DNA from: Calliopum simillimum
Lineage: Eukaryota; Arthropoda; Insecta; Diptera; Lauxaniidae
Assembly: GCA_951812925.1 (NCBI GenBank)
Contig: OX638370.1
Location: 47,495,948 to 47,559,947, forward strand
Length of the DNA: 64,000 bases
Reading direction: 5' to 3'
Shown here: piece by piece, positions 1-13,100 of the stretch
Numbering within the stretch: position 1 is the stretch's first letter
How the letters are laid out: every line of letters starts with the position of its first letter
Notes under the pieces: model-generated
Databases searched by the model: none
Seen by the model: only the letters and a program-made list of their open reading frames with translations
Told to the model about the DNA's origin: nothing
Position numbers and translations under genes: made by a program

Positions 1-369
1 GGTGAAATAAATCGTTTTTTATCAAAAACTTTTATTTTTATTTTGCGATTAGCAAATTTTCTTAAACGTTTTTTTTTTCGAAAAAAAGTTCGACTTTAAC
101 AAGCTGTAACACTTACAAATCACACTAGTTTTCATAATTTTCAAGGAATTTCTTAATTGGACTCTTTGCTTTAGAATGGCATAAAAAAAATTTTAAATTT
201 GAACAAAAATTTTTTACGCAAATGCCTTCTATCGCAGCACTGTGTGACATAAGCTTTAGGTATTGGCGTAATGTTTAAATATGAACAACGGTAAATCCTA
301 TGTACGCATTGGAAAACATCCATGTGGTTCATATTACCCACGTAGTCCATATTTCCCTCCCTTACCCTA
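1..369. repeat. Dispersed repeat, copy 1 (target of the mariner insertion)
   Basis: The first 35 bases and positions 240-367 closely match 22188-22222 and 22425-22552; the middle is poorly conserved. Both copies end in a TTTCCCTCCCT run. In this copy the repeat is cut at a TA by the mariner element starting at 370. I do not recognise the family. No convincing coding sequence is seen. Confidence 0.6.
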
Positions 370-478
370 CAGGGTGCTCCATCTTTTATGTCGGTATGTA
401 AACATTGAATAACTTTGAGAAAAAACAACCGATTTCTATAAGTGATGTATTTTTATTCAGTTTGGTTCTTTTTTTGGA

Positions 479-1178
479 CTAGTTTTTGAAAACAATATCA
501 ATTAAGTGGCCACCTTTATTAGCAATTACAAAATGACTCCTTTTTTCTGCGTTTGCCATTACCTTTCCGAGCATCTCGGGTGTTATAGCGTCGATTTCAG
601 CACGAATGTTTGCCTTGAGCTCGTCAATAGTTTGAGGCTGGTTGGCGTAAACCTTGCTTTTCAGATAACCCCACAAAAAGAATTCCGGGGGGGTTAAATC
701 AGGTGATCTGGGTGGCCAGTCAATGTCGCCTCTTTTTGACACCAGACGTCCCGGGAATTTTCGTTGCAGAAATGCAATTGTTGCGTTTGCAGTATGGCAT
801 GGTGCACCGTCTTGTTGAAACCAGTAACCATCTAGACCTTTATCACGCATTTGCGGGCAGACATAATGAGCCAACATCCACCGATATCGATTTCCATCGA
901 CAGTTTCGTTTTCTTTAAAAAAATATGGCCCAATGATGGTTTTTGCGCAAATCTCGGCCCAAACAGTTATTTTCCGGTCATGCAATGGCGTTTCATGTAT
1001 CTCGTGTGGATTCTCCGTTCCCCAAATGCGGCGATTTTGCTTATTAACGCTGCCAGAGAGGTTGAAATTGGCCTCGATATTTTTTCCGATATGCACGTTG
1101 AGTTAACACAATGGAACGACTGTTTTCGATGTAAAGTGTCACTATTTCAGTGCGTTGTTTCGGTGTGAAGCGATCCAT
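479..1178 (-). pseudogene. Mariner transposase, deleted and frameshifted
   Basis: Transposase of the Tc1/mariner superfamily (cut-and-paste DDE/D nuclease). An ATG at 1176-1178 opens a typical mariner N-terminus (MDRFTPKQRTEIV) but the frame is lost near 1097. The second frame, to the stop at 479, carries the catalytic half: WFQQDGAPCHTA with the second acidic residue, then WPPRSPDLTPPEFFLWGYLK with the third, 41 residues apart. The third position is Glu (GAA), where the DD41D lineage has Asp. About 120 internal codons are missing compared with the usual length of roughly 345, and the first catalytic Asp of the expected DEAxF motif is lost at the junction (IEANF). Non-functional. Confidence 0.85.
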
Positions 1179-1262
1179 GACTGAACTGACGTTTCCAAAA
1201 CATATCTGATGCAATCAATCGGTTGGTAAATGTGAAAGTTATTCAGCGTTTACATACCGACA

Positions 1263-2452
1263 CACTATGGTTTGTTTTGGACTAAAAAGTGCACACAAAA
1301 ATAATTCACTACAAGGATCCTTTTTTTAAAAAAAAAATCAAATGCAAAATTAAAGGTTATACATTGAGCTATCTGAAATGATGCCCACTTTTTCTAGCAT
1401 TTGATCCACAAATTAGGGACAGAGGTCGAAATTTCATAAATTTTGAAAAAACGATTTTTCTGTTTAAAAATGTTAGTCGCATTAAATGCAGGAGTGATAT
1501 ATGAATAAATTTATATGTATTCAATCAAATCAAATAAGATGAAATCAACTCAAAGTGAAAATGGGCGGTGCCACGCCCCAAAAGCAAATTCGTCATATTC
1601 GTCATATCTCCGAAACTATTAGACACAGATAGATAAGATTCGGTATGTTTGTAACAAGAACAGAAAGAAATAAAATCCACTGAAAAAGTGGGCGGTGCCA
1701 CGCCCTAAAAATATAAAACTTATCATATCTCCGAAACTGTTAGAGATGTCGGGCTGAGTTTTGGTATATATATAAAAGGTAGTGAGTCAAATAACATTTG
1801 CTGAAAAAAAGGGCGGTATCACACCCAAAAATGAACATATCCTTATTAATTGCCCCTCTGTTCTATAGGAAACAAGTTCATTCATATAGCTCTGCCTGTG
1901 GGCGTGGCACCACATATTTTTTCAGCAGGCGTTATTTGTATTGATAACTTTTGTATACAAACCGAATTTCATCCATATGAGTCAAATAGTTTCGGAGATA
2001 TGATGTGTTTTATATTTTTGGGGCGTGGCACCGCCTATTTTTCTAGTAAATATTATTTTTCTCTTTGCCTGTTACAAACATACCGAATATTATCCATCTG
2101 CGTCTATTAGTTTCGGAGATATGACGAATTTGTTTTTGGGGCATGGCACCGCCCATTTTCACTTTGAGTTCATTTCATCGTAATTGATTTGATTGAATAC
2201 ATATAAATTTATTCATATATCACTCCTGCATTTAATGCGACTAACATTTTTAAACAGAAAAACCGTTTTTTTCAAAATTTATGAGATTTCGACCTCTGTC
2301 CCTAATTTGTGGATCAAATGCTAGAAAAAGCGGGCATCTTTTCAGATAGCTCAATGTATAACCTTTAATTTTGCATTTGATTTTTTTTTAAAAAAAGGGT
2401 CCTTGTAGTGAATTATTTTTGTGTGCACTTTTTAGTCCAAAAAACCATAGTG
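1263..2452. mobile_element. Foldback element with GGGCGGTGCCACGCCC units
   Basis: A 1.19-kb near-perfect palindrome beginning CACTATGG and ending CCATAGTG, flanked by the 5-bp duplication CGACA at 1258-1262 and 2453-2457. Each arm of about 590 bp holds roughly three spaced copies of a GC-rich palindromic motif (GGGCGGTGCCACGCCC and variants, at about 1564, 1690, 1812, 1899, 2019, 2139), each near an ATATCTCCGAAACT box. No transposase is encoded. It sits inside the right TIR of the mariner element and so inserted after it. Confidence 0.8.
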
Positions 2453-2478
2453 CGACATAAAAGATGGAGCACCCTGTA

Positions 2479-3965
2479 CATATTTAAGAAAATGCAAAAA
2501 TAAAGTTTTTTTTAGTTTGTGACGATGAGGTGCCTTTTCTTATGTAGCATATCATTTTTTCATAAATGTCAATGAAGGAGCTGAAATGATGAGCGGCGGT
2601 TGAATCAAAGAATCAAACTTTTCTTCAATGATATATAATTGCCAAAAATTCCAATTCAAAATTTTTTTAATTTATCCAATCCAGCTGAAAAATGTTCACA
2701 AATTAGTGGTATGCATGTAAAATAAAAACAACAAAAAAGATGAAACTTTTTTTTAAATTTTTCTGTAACGTATTTATATTTTCAACGAATATACATAATT
2801 ATTTAAAGGTATGTATAGATTTAACTTATTGTTTTGCATTGTTTTCTTGTTTATAATTATAAATACTTAACAATATTATTAACTTTAAATTAAATTTAAT
2901 TAAAATAGTACTAAATACAAAGTAATGGTAACTAAGAATTACAACTTAAATGCTATTTTAAGGAATTAATGCTTTACATGATCTCATAAAACATGACTCA
3001 ACAAAATATATCTTTTGAATATTAATTTTTTTTATAAAAAGCTTAACAACATAAAAATCATTCAAAAATAAAATACAATAAATTAAGTAGTTATGATTTA
3101 AAATTTTTAATAATTTAACATATGTACATACAAATCAATTATTGGATCACATATGATGACACAGGTAGAAGGCGTTTAGACATAACATCTGTTTTTGTCC
3201 TTATTTTTTTTTGTAATATTTAAAATTAAATAAATTTAAATGCCCCAATTTCAGGGTGAATTCAATTATCTCTCATTAATAATTAAACATCATAGGAGAC
3301 GTGACGGTTAGAGGACTTATATAGCGCCTCACACTTTTCGAGATATTTGAGGTTTCATTTATTTGAATAAAGTGTTTGACATTACATTTAAGAAGGCGGC
3401 AAGTGAATAAATTTAAAACATGGTCTCAATATTATTTTTATTGAAATAAAATTTAATTTTTATGTTAGACTTTTCTTTTTTTCTGTTTTGTTTCAGTGTA
3501 GGGTACTTTTATTTCGACTTAGTCAATAATATTTGAATTTTATTATTGTTGAAATCTTTAATGCTTTTTTGAGTAGCCTCAATTCACATTAAATTTTAAA
3601 AACATATTTGTATGCTTAGATACCTTTACAGATAAACATTTTATATGCAAGCAGTATATTATATTTACACAAATGTTTGTTTTATTTTTTGTTTGTTTTT
3701 AAACTTAAATTAAAATTGACTAATGGTTATCATTAATTGTTCCCATATACATTCAATCATAGATTTCAAGAGAGCGTGTTCAAATTAATTTTTTTTGTTG
3801 CTGTTCAATTCACGCATTTCACAATATCACTTTTTTTGGTTTCGAACATTGAAATCAGGCGTTCGCTTGTTATCATCTTTTTCTTGGCGATTCATTGATG
3901 AGTTCTCAAACCACCGGCATGCAAACCCATTCAAGAATTCGAAAGAGCAGCGAACAAAGCCAATT
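2479..3965. other. AT-rich flank 3' of dnr1 (3' UTR plus intergenic)
   Basis: No ORF or repeat is recognised. The part nearest 3965 should be the 3' UTR of the minus-strand dnr1 gene. The rest is AT-rich DNA with homopolymer runs. Confidence 0.5.
3681..3686 (-). terminator. Candidate poly(A) signal for dnr1
   Basis: AATAAA on the minus strand, about 280 bases past the dnr1 stop codon. It is the first canonical hexamer met in that direction. AT-rich DNA gives many chance hexamers, so it is only a candidate. Confidence 0.35.
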
Positions 3966-4194
3966 CTAGGCAGCTGAGGTTACTTTTGGTGCTGAAATTG
4001 AGGATGATGCCGTTTGAGCCAATTCGCTGCTGTTGCTAGCCAGAGTGCTGCTGCTACCTGCTTCATTTTGATTTTCATGGTTAGTGCCATTGTTAGCAAC
4101 CATGTTACCAGATTGATTTGTGCGCAGTTCTGGTGGAAGATAGATTTTGACTACGCTGGTGATTTTTACACGACAATTGGGACAATTGTTGCAT
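3966..4194 (-). CDS. dnr1: dnr1 coding exon 4 (end of RING, C-terminal tail)
   Basis: Acceptor TTTTTTGCAG, then CNNCPNCR supplies the last two zinc-binding cysteines, followed by VKITSVVKIYLPPELR. A tail of about 45 residues rich in Asn, Ser and Ala ends at TAG (3966-3968). The RING is therefore split across the last intron, with the codon for R621 shared between exons 3 and 4. Confidence 0.92.
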
Positions 4195-7100
4195 CTGCAA
4201 AAAATTACAAAAAAATACAAAAATTTTATTTACAGTCAGAAAGTTTATTAAATGATTTTATGGAAAATAAAAGTTGCAGTAGGTATTTTCTATGGTAAAT
4301 TTACGTATATGTAAATGGTGTCCCATAACACACGAAAGAATTGAACATATCGCCATTTGTTCAATAAAATGGTGCTAACCAAAAAATAAGAAAACAGTTT
4401 GATAGCTGACAAACTTAAGGTTAGTAAATGTTAATAGAACACTGCACGAAAGATCAACGCGTTTTCATTTCATCAATATTCCGACCATATTTGTGTGAAT
4501 TTGTGTACTGTAGCGGTCAAGCTTTATTTTTTTTTTAAATATTGTTTAACAATTAAAACGCGTTGTTTTTCCGTGTTGTGTTCCATTTTTACTAACCCTA
4601 AGTTGTTAACTGCCAAACTGTTTACTTTGTTTTTTAGTTGACAACACTTTACTGCAGAAACGGTGGTAAATTTAAATGTTTCGTGAATTATGGGACACCC
4701 TTTATTTATTTCATCAAATTTTGATAGAATTTTTACTTTCCATTGCGACTATTTGAGGAATTAATCAAAAATATATATTTACCTTGCAGCGCACTGTGTG
4801 CACGCCATAACGTGACAACATGGATTGAACATGGTGTTTATTGCCCGATCCATGCAAATTTTACATGTCATTGCTTCTGAGATTCTCGTATCGACGCAAC
4901 GTTCAATCGCTGCCTCACGTTCCTCCTTTTCGCGTATAGCCAAATCTAACTTTCCGGCCATAGAACAACCGCTACCCAAACTCAATCCACTGCAGGAAGC
5001 AGCGGCATTCGAATCAGCGGCCTTTACATTGCCGCCACTAGCACCATCATCTGCACCAAGAAGTGACGTTGATTTTGGCAAGTAGCGCGCAATATCGTCG
5101 ACACCATTTGACGTCGCCTGTAATGTAATTTCGATACCACGCTCATAAAGTATACGTCGTGCTTGATCGTGCACCTCGCGACACGTCCTCTGAATATCGA
5201 AAACATATCGTTTACCCAATTCTGTGTCCTCTTTAAACATTGACGCTATTGTGCCCTTGAGATCTCGTGTAAATTGATTGGTGACAACACCGCGCACTTT
5301 GTCGCACACATAGAATGCATGTCGCTCGGTGATTGATCTATAAAGTCCGGCGGCAATTGCATGTTTCGGTAATTTTATTTCCAAATCCTTGCGATCGTTA
5401 TGATCATCAACATATTCCAGTTTAAAGGTACGACGAAACGATTTTGCTGCAGCAATCGCACTAAAGGGAATACTGAAAGAAAAACATTAAAAGATTAATA
5501 AAGTTAAGTATGAAAGTCTAGATTGTAGGTTTTATACGTTAATTTCATATGAAAGATAAACATGTAGTTCCAAACAAAGATTCTTCCGAATAGCATGAGA
5601 GAAATTATTGATAATATGTACCAAATTTTGTTATGACCTTTAAATAATCATATCGCTGAAACTGGCGTTGGTATATGTACATTGTTACTACATAGTTAGA
5701 ATTCCCTAAAAACATATTGGGGGTTATCGTGAATAAATATTCCCGAGGAATTTTCTTAGTCCGCCGTGCATTCTCTATTGTAGTTTAAGAAAATTCCCCG
5801 GGAATCTTGATTCACGATAACCCCCATTGTTCACGGTCATGTTAGTGTTACACTTTAATCTGTTATGAACTTGACTGATACTTTTCGATATCATTTATCT
5901 TTTTCATTTGATTTCTTCAAAATGTTTCTACTTTTGCTACAGTTGATTGACATTTTAACACTTTTGGTTTATACACACAAAATTTGGACCACTCTTATCT
6001 ATATAAATGGATTTTTCGCATATTTGGGTTTTTCACCAATTTTTGATCTAATATCTGTAAATTTTTTCGGATTTCTTAACAATCGTTAAGTTACTTGATG
6101 TATTGACCAATATTGTAATTAGTGCTTTGTTTTAATTGCGATTCAAAATTTCTAAATTTTTTGAACTGTGTGACATCACACTTTTCAAGGCCCCCAGACC
6201 CCTCTCTGTCACAGATTGTCACGAATTTTTGAACCCCTTCCTCCCCTAAAAGTGTGGCGTATTTTATGGACAGCCCTAAATGTTGCAACATATTTCAATG
6301 AAATTTGGTAGGAAGGAACAGCTCATCAGGGCAGTACTAAGTGAAAGCCGCGCCCATTTTTAAGCAAATAGAAAATTTTATTCAATATTGCTCGCTAACG
6401 GTTTTCAGGATTTTTCCAAAAACTTGGCAGGTTTTACCCCTATTGATAAGCACCTATATGTCAATATATTCTACAGACGTCACTAAAGCAATCGTTCTGA
6501 ATTTTAACACGGAGGGTCTTCTTGCGAAGAGGTATCTCTGAACTAAAAGTGAGCAAAATATCTTAGGTGGGCGTGGCACCTCCCATACAAGTAAATCACC
6601 TTAAAGGCTATGTCTCGCAAACTGTATAAGGTATTTTGATGAAAGTATTTCGATGAAATTTGATAGATAAGTTCTAGACAGGGATGTCACATAACAGACG
6701 AAATGCGGGCGGTATCGAAAAGCGCCCTACCCACTTTATAACAACTGAGTAAGAAAAGATACGAATCGCGTCACATAAAATAGCTACTTATGAATAAAAA
6801 CACATCGACTAAAATGTTGATATCAGATATTCTACCGAACAGGGAACGGTCTCCAGGTACTGAGTAGTATGTGTCGTATCATTTTCCCAAACAAGAAATA
6901 TCTTCAAAACGCTAGAAGACTGAGATTTTCTTGGAAAAGTAAACAAAAATCAGAAAATACTAAAAATGGTAAGAGAAAAGTGAATAGATTTTGAAAGGAG
7001 GGCGTACCATTTTCCATACAAGAAAAAATTCAAAAGGCTGTAATAATAAATCTCTCATTGCAGCATTTTGAATGCAATGTAAGTAAAAATTTAATACAAA

Positions 7101-10100
7101 TTATAAGAATGTTTTGAGCATACTCTGGGCTGGGTTTTGTGAACTTTAAGACACACTTTACGGTAAAGTAAAGCCATCATTTTTAATTCGTTAATTTCAA
7201 TGATAAATAAATTGATTGGCTACGAGATGATTTTTCTTTTTTGTTTCTGACCAAAAATGGCGTTAGCAATTAATTTCCTTTGATGGCATTGCTGCAAACA
7301 ACTTAATGCAATTTACTGATTTTAATTCTCAAAAGAAAATAAGACACAACTTCCATGCCCCACATTTCTATAACAAACAACCAATTGTCCAGTCATAACT
7401 GGAAGTAAAGATATAATGATGGAGTTTTTTCTTTTGCTGTCTGCAACCGGATTTCAGAACGACCAAAGTGGCATAAAAAATAACTTGTCAATCAATAACG
7501 GCAGTGTATTCCATTTGGAGTGGTTGGACGATATGCATTTTTTAAACAGAGCTTGACAAAATGACAGTAGGTACATATACCAATGTGGAAGTAGTCTAAG
7601 CACCCAGAAGCTAAAATAAGAAGTAAACAACGATATTTGTAAGGACTTCCTTATGAAGAACAAGGACTTTCAAATTTACTTTATAAGAAATGACACAATT
7701 CAAAAGGTCTGACAATGTACATATTCCATACTCATTTTTGTGGAAGGGGACTGAACTAGGCCTGTCATGAAAAGGAGAGCAAAATAAGAAAATATAATAA
7801 AGAACACAGGGCTAAACAAATCTTAATGTGAAAAGACTTCCACAAACTTATTGAAATCTTTATGGAAATTTTATAAGAAAAGTAGTTTTTCAACCAGTTG
7901 GCTCTAATTTTCTAGTTTTGAGATAATTTAATTTAAAGATTTTGGAAAATTTGAATTTACACTGATTTTCGACATATCTTGTTTTTTATTTTTCTTATAA
8001 CTTCGCAATGGTGCCACTTTACAGAACTCTGGTTAGGGGCCGTTTACATATTACGCAACGCAATTTTCGGTCGTAACGCAATATAACAAAACGTTCAACC
8101 CCCTCCCCCTAGTAACGTAAAAAATCTTAATTTTGTTAATTTAAATTTGAATTTTTTGGCGCATAAAATTATAAAATCGACGTTACATAACGAAGTTGAT
8201 GACCCCTCCCACCCCCATGTAACACTTCGCAACAAATCGTCCGTTATGTTATATGTGAACGGCCCCTTAGATAGGATGAAGGCCATTTACGAGTATACCA
8301 AGAATGATAATTTCGGAGTTACCTAGTTGTAGTATTGAGGTTACGATAAGCTACCGCTTATGTTTATACCAACACAACTTAAACTTCCTATCCCACTAAA
8401 ATTTCACAATCTTCAACAATCGGTTTTCTTACTCTCAAATATCGAATGTGATCGGTATTAAATATTTACTTACTTGTTCTTTTCATCCCCCGAGCATACG
8501 GTTATTCCATGTGCTCCCACTGCAATATCACAACGTACGGAGTTCTCATTTGTCGTTACACCGCAAAATACTTCCTCACCATAACCAGGTAACTCTTGAA
8601 TTTCTTGCAGTAGCCAATATTTGGCCGATTTTGGTACCATTTTCAGTGTTTCTAATTTTCCATGTTCAACAGCAATTTGACGTAGAAAATCATCAGGTAT
8701 TTGTGTGCCAACATCACATGCAGGTCGTATTATATAATCTTGATAGATACGCAAGGGTGATGACGACATATGCTTCTCCAAAGAGGCACAATCACGTTGC
8801 AGGTTGAAATTTGTACTTGAATTGGTAGGGCTGGATGATGACGATGTAGATGTCGAAGCAACTGTGGCAGATGATGAGATATTTGAAGTTGAATTTGTAC
8901 TTGAGGATGTTTGTGTCGAGGCAGAAGAGGATACTGTTGATGATGGCACTGACGTGGTTGGTATTGATGACGACGATAATGCAGATGATGTTGATGTTGC
9001 TGCTGCTGTTGAAAATGGTGTGGCATAAATTACTGCTTGTGGATTGTCAATGCTTTCAATGGATTTTTGTTTTGATAAGCGACGTTTCTTAAATGACAGC
9101 ACGTACTCCTTTTCCTTTTTCTCAGATTTTTGGTGTGCCAAATTTTGTTGTTGTTGTTGTTGCTTCAACAGCTCTTGCTCCTTCTTCATGCGTATTGGAC
9201 ATTTCGATTTCAACGATAGCTCATTGAAGCGTATGCCATCAGCTTGGCATAGCAATGCAGCCAATTTGGCAGCATTTGCCCAATCGCGTGCATTTAATCG
9301 TCCTTCAAGTAAATCGGTCCTCGCTTGCATGTAAAATATGTTGCGCACACTCTCTTGCAATATAAAATGAACAGGAACCCAAAATTTCACACGAAGTGCA
9401 AGCATCAATTGAATGCTGCTGCTGCTACAGCTGCCATCGTAGGATAAACGATTGCGTAGATTAATCCATTGACGAGTGCGAGACTCTTTTTGATTTGGAG
9501 TCCAGTGTTCAAGTCCGAAGTATTCCGTCTCGCAAAAGATGCCAAGCGCTTTGCATACCTGTAAATGGAAAAGAAAAATATGTTTAAATGAAAAGATTCC
9601 GGAAAAGTCATAAAAATTCTTATTCTATTTTAAAGTGGTTAAGGTAGTGACGACGAAATGTTGAAAGATTTAATTAATTATCAAAGTATTTTATTAAATA
9701 TTATTATGGAATTTAAAGTAAATTAGAAAAGTTTGCTAGGAGATAACATACGATTAAACTTTAAACTTCAATTAAATATCCAAATTAAGTTGTGTCCCAT
9801 AATTCACGCATGATTTGAATTAAATAGAAAACATTCTTTTTTTTTTGCCAATTGTATTTTTGTTTTGTTGATGACTTCCACAACTTAGCTGGCACATACG
9901 CATATGGCTGAATTTCCTTTTTACAGTATTAAATTTCCTATTTTTTATAAGCCTTAAGCTGTCGGCTGTCAATTAATTTTCTTTGTTTTTTGGTTGGCAA
10001 TAATTTACGGCACAAATGGTGGCAATTCAAATCTTGCGTGAGTTATGGGACACACTTAATAAAAGTCATTAAAAAAGGGAGGTGAAACAAAAATGTATGA

Positions 10101-13100
10101 ATGAATCACAGCCAGCTGGAGAACTTTGACATTTTTTGTATAATTGTATAGACAGCTACCAGTTTAAAATGGCCTAACACTTAGTCATTTCTGACGTTTT
10201 AGCTTGAACCTAAAGTGCATTACAAAAAATTGTCATTTAGCTGACTGAAATTATTAACTCCAATTAGTGTTAATTATTTTTGAAACAATAAAAGTGACTC
10301 ATAATTTGAATGCAACAATTTCTTTTTCATTTTTTGTGTACCAATTTTAAGGGCTTTGTTCTGTTGTTTTGTTACAAGAACTTATACGGGAAATCGTTTG
10401 AAGTTTTCAATATTACTTTTTAATCTTTTGTTTACAAATAAATTGCAATTGAACTTTGTTTTATATTTTAAAGTTCTACGGTAATCTTTTTATTATGAAT
10501 CATAAATACTGTTCATAGTAACTATCTCTATACTTTGTTTTGGAGTTTCATTGATTGCTGAAATTATGGATGGAAAAATTAGTTTGAAACTTACCACTTG
10601 CTACTAAGAAAAGGCATTCAAAAATGTACCTCATGAATTTGATTTTTCATGTTTCATATGGATTTCATGCATTTAGACTTCAGATTATGTCATTTAAAGA
10701 TTTACTGGTTTTTACTACAGAAATCGGTCAATGGGTTATTTAAGAAGAAAAAACAGAGGAGTGCTATTAAATTGGAGGGTAGATATCAGAGAGGGGGGAG
10801 GGGCCGGTGATTAAGTGCAACGTTTGCAGTTTTTTCAGTATATCTAGCGAAAGAACCAATATTTCGATATGCTTTATACGAAATTTTTTGTAAAGAATTA
10901 AATTTCCCATTGAAATAGTTGATTTAAAAAAGAATTGCTTATGCTAAAAATGTTGAAACCAACTAAACAACTAAAAATAAGAGATATAGTCAATGTTACC
11001 GGTTTTCACTTTAAGGTGGAATTCAGTGCTTACACATGTTCCGAACATTTTACAACTAATTTGAGATCGATTATCATATTACAAGATTTTTTTAAAACAT
11101 TTCATAATTTTTCAAAAATTAGTCGATTTAGTCAAAAACTGAGGAAAAACCGTTTTACCGACCATTTACCAAAAATTCCGGCCATATTTCGGACAATTTT
11201 AAGCCTAAAAAATTTTTCAATGAAGCATTTTAAAGGAATCTAAAAAAGAAATCAAATTGTATCCTATTTCAACAGATATGGCTTGCTTAATGATTGTCAA
11301 GCGGCATACAGAAAGGGCTACAACACTACATCTTTGCTATTGGCATTATTTAGCATTTAGCATTTGACTCTATAAATCACATGAATCTTTTGATTAAGTT
11401 TTATTCAAATTTTAATTTTTCTGCGTCTGCCTGTAAGCTGATAAAATCGTATCTGACAAATCGAAAGCAATACATACAGTGTGGAAGAGTTTTATCCGGG
11501 GTTCCGCAGGGATCAGTCCTTGGGCCTTTATTTTTTAGAAGACTTTGTAAACTGTTTAGATACCAATTTTTGTAAGCCATTTATTTTTGTCGACGATATC
11601 CAACTTCTGTTTTTTGGTGACAGCTGCAATATTGTTGGAATTCAAAACTAAATTAATCAGACTCTTGATAACGTTTCCCCTTGGATGAATCAAAGATGTT
11701 TAAATATGAATGCTTCAAAAACTAAAGCATTATTTTTTACGACTTCTCGAGCTTCTCGTCTACCTTTGAATCTGACAATCAACAACACTGCTGTCGAATT
11801 TGTTCCTAAGTTAAAATGCTTAAATGCTGGATGAATATTTGAGTTTTGAATATCATATTAATCAATTAAGTTCCAGTTCCAATTGAAATTAGATTAAAAA
11901 TTGCTCATGCCCTCCTGCTCTCCAAAATTATGTATGGCAATGAAGTTTGCACTGGGTGTAACTTAAAGCAGTTGTCTAGAGAAAAATTATTGTTTAATAG
12001 ATTGGCGAGATATGTTTATAACATACATAAGTGCTTCTGAACACATTTCTGCGTATATTTTAAGTTATATTTCTTTACAAACCAATTTCATCGCAAAAGC
12101 CGCGGTGCCAATCGAGCTTATTTTCGTTTTCCCAATCGCTTCGAAATTAACAAACAGTTAGACATACCCTGCAGATAATGAAAACAGTTTTAAAACACTT
12201 AATCACACTTTACTGAAGAAACAGAACTGGTTCCAGTTCAATCTCCTTTACATAGACTCAACACTCAACTTTTCAATAGTGATGTCCTAGGTACTGCCAA
12301 TTAACCCCTTTTGCATTACTTTTTCACCTCGTTTGTATTACAATGGAAACACTTCATGCATTATAATATATCAAATTTAAAAATATCGCTCTTTTATTTC
12401 TTTTGGAAATACTTTTAAAATAGTTACTCTACAATGCATACACATATGTATGTATGTAGATATACATATGTACATATTTATTATTATCTAAAATCAAAAA
12501 TGTCTTATTCAAAAACAATTTTTTTACTCTTGTATAGCAAACCAATAAAACATTCTACAAATTTTATTTTGAAAAAAAAAAAAAAAAATTAATAAAATAA
12601 ATATAAATTTGTTGAAAATTAGCATGGCAACCAAAAATAGTAGTGCATACGGTGCAAAGTCCACTATTTAGATGTACATGCATGGTTTGTTGGGGCTGAT
12701 TACTAATGCTAACAAAACCAAAAAAAAAAAACGAAAACAAAAAATTAAGTAAAACAAAACTTGAAAAAAAAAAAAAAAACATACAAACTAACAGCAGCAG
12801 CTGAAGACGATGACATCAACGCATTGTACACATTTAATTTGGTTTGGTTTGGTTTGAGAAAAAGTGCTCAAATGTAATAATAAATCGATCAAATGCAGAG
12901 CAGAGATCATGATGCTCTTGGACAAGATAGATGCACGAAAGAGATCCACAGTCAAGTGATCCCAGCATGTGCCAAGCATTGAGGCATCAACAATTTTACT
13001 TCAAAGTTTACATTTGTTTTTTTCTTGCTGAACCACGTGCATGGTTTCTTTTGTTGTTTTTTATTCATAATAAAGTTGTTTCTCTCAGTTATGTCGCTAC

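Larger units (their letters stand above)
370..2476 (-). mobile_element. Mariner-like element (DD41 spacing), internally deleted and nested
   Basis: Terminal inverted repeats begin CAGGGTGCTCCATC on both sides, and TA flanks the element at 368-369 and 2477-2478, the usual Tc1/mariner target duplication. Removing the foldback at 1263-2452 leaves about 0.9 kb, shorter than a typical 1.3-kb mariner because the middle of the transposase is deleted. The inner part of the TIR (GTCGGTATGTAAAC, then TGAATAACTT) is seen at 390-417 and, inverted, at 1237-1260. The copy cannot make a working transposase. The DD41 spacing suggests the rosa/DD41D lineage known from fruit flies. Confidence 0.85.

Noticed and set aside
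851..1168. Plus-strand open frame across the mariner transposase
   Set aside because: Antisense shadow of the minus-strand transposase; no independent motif.
8730..9028. Long His/Gln-rich (minus) and Asp/Val-rich (plus) open frames over dnr1 exon 2
   Set aside because: They are alternative readings of the Ser/Thr codon tract of dnr1. Their composition simply mirrors the TCN/ACN repeats.
9405..9611. Minus-strand open frame ending in an Ala-rich stretch
   Set aside because: It is the wrong frame of dnr1 exon 2. The correct frame starts after the TTTACAG acceptor at 9558 and joins exon 1 seamlessly.
11265..12315. Possibility of an intact reverse transcriptase gene
   Set aside because: Conserved RT blocks are in different frames with stops between them, so it is a remnant.
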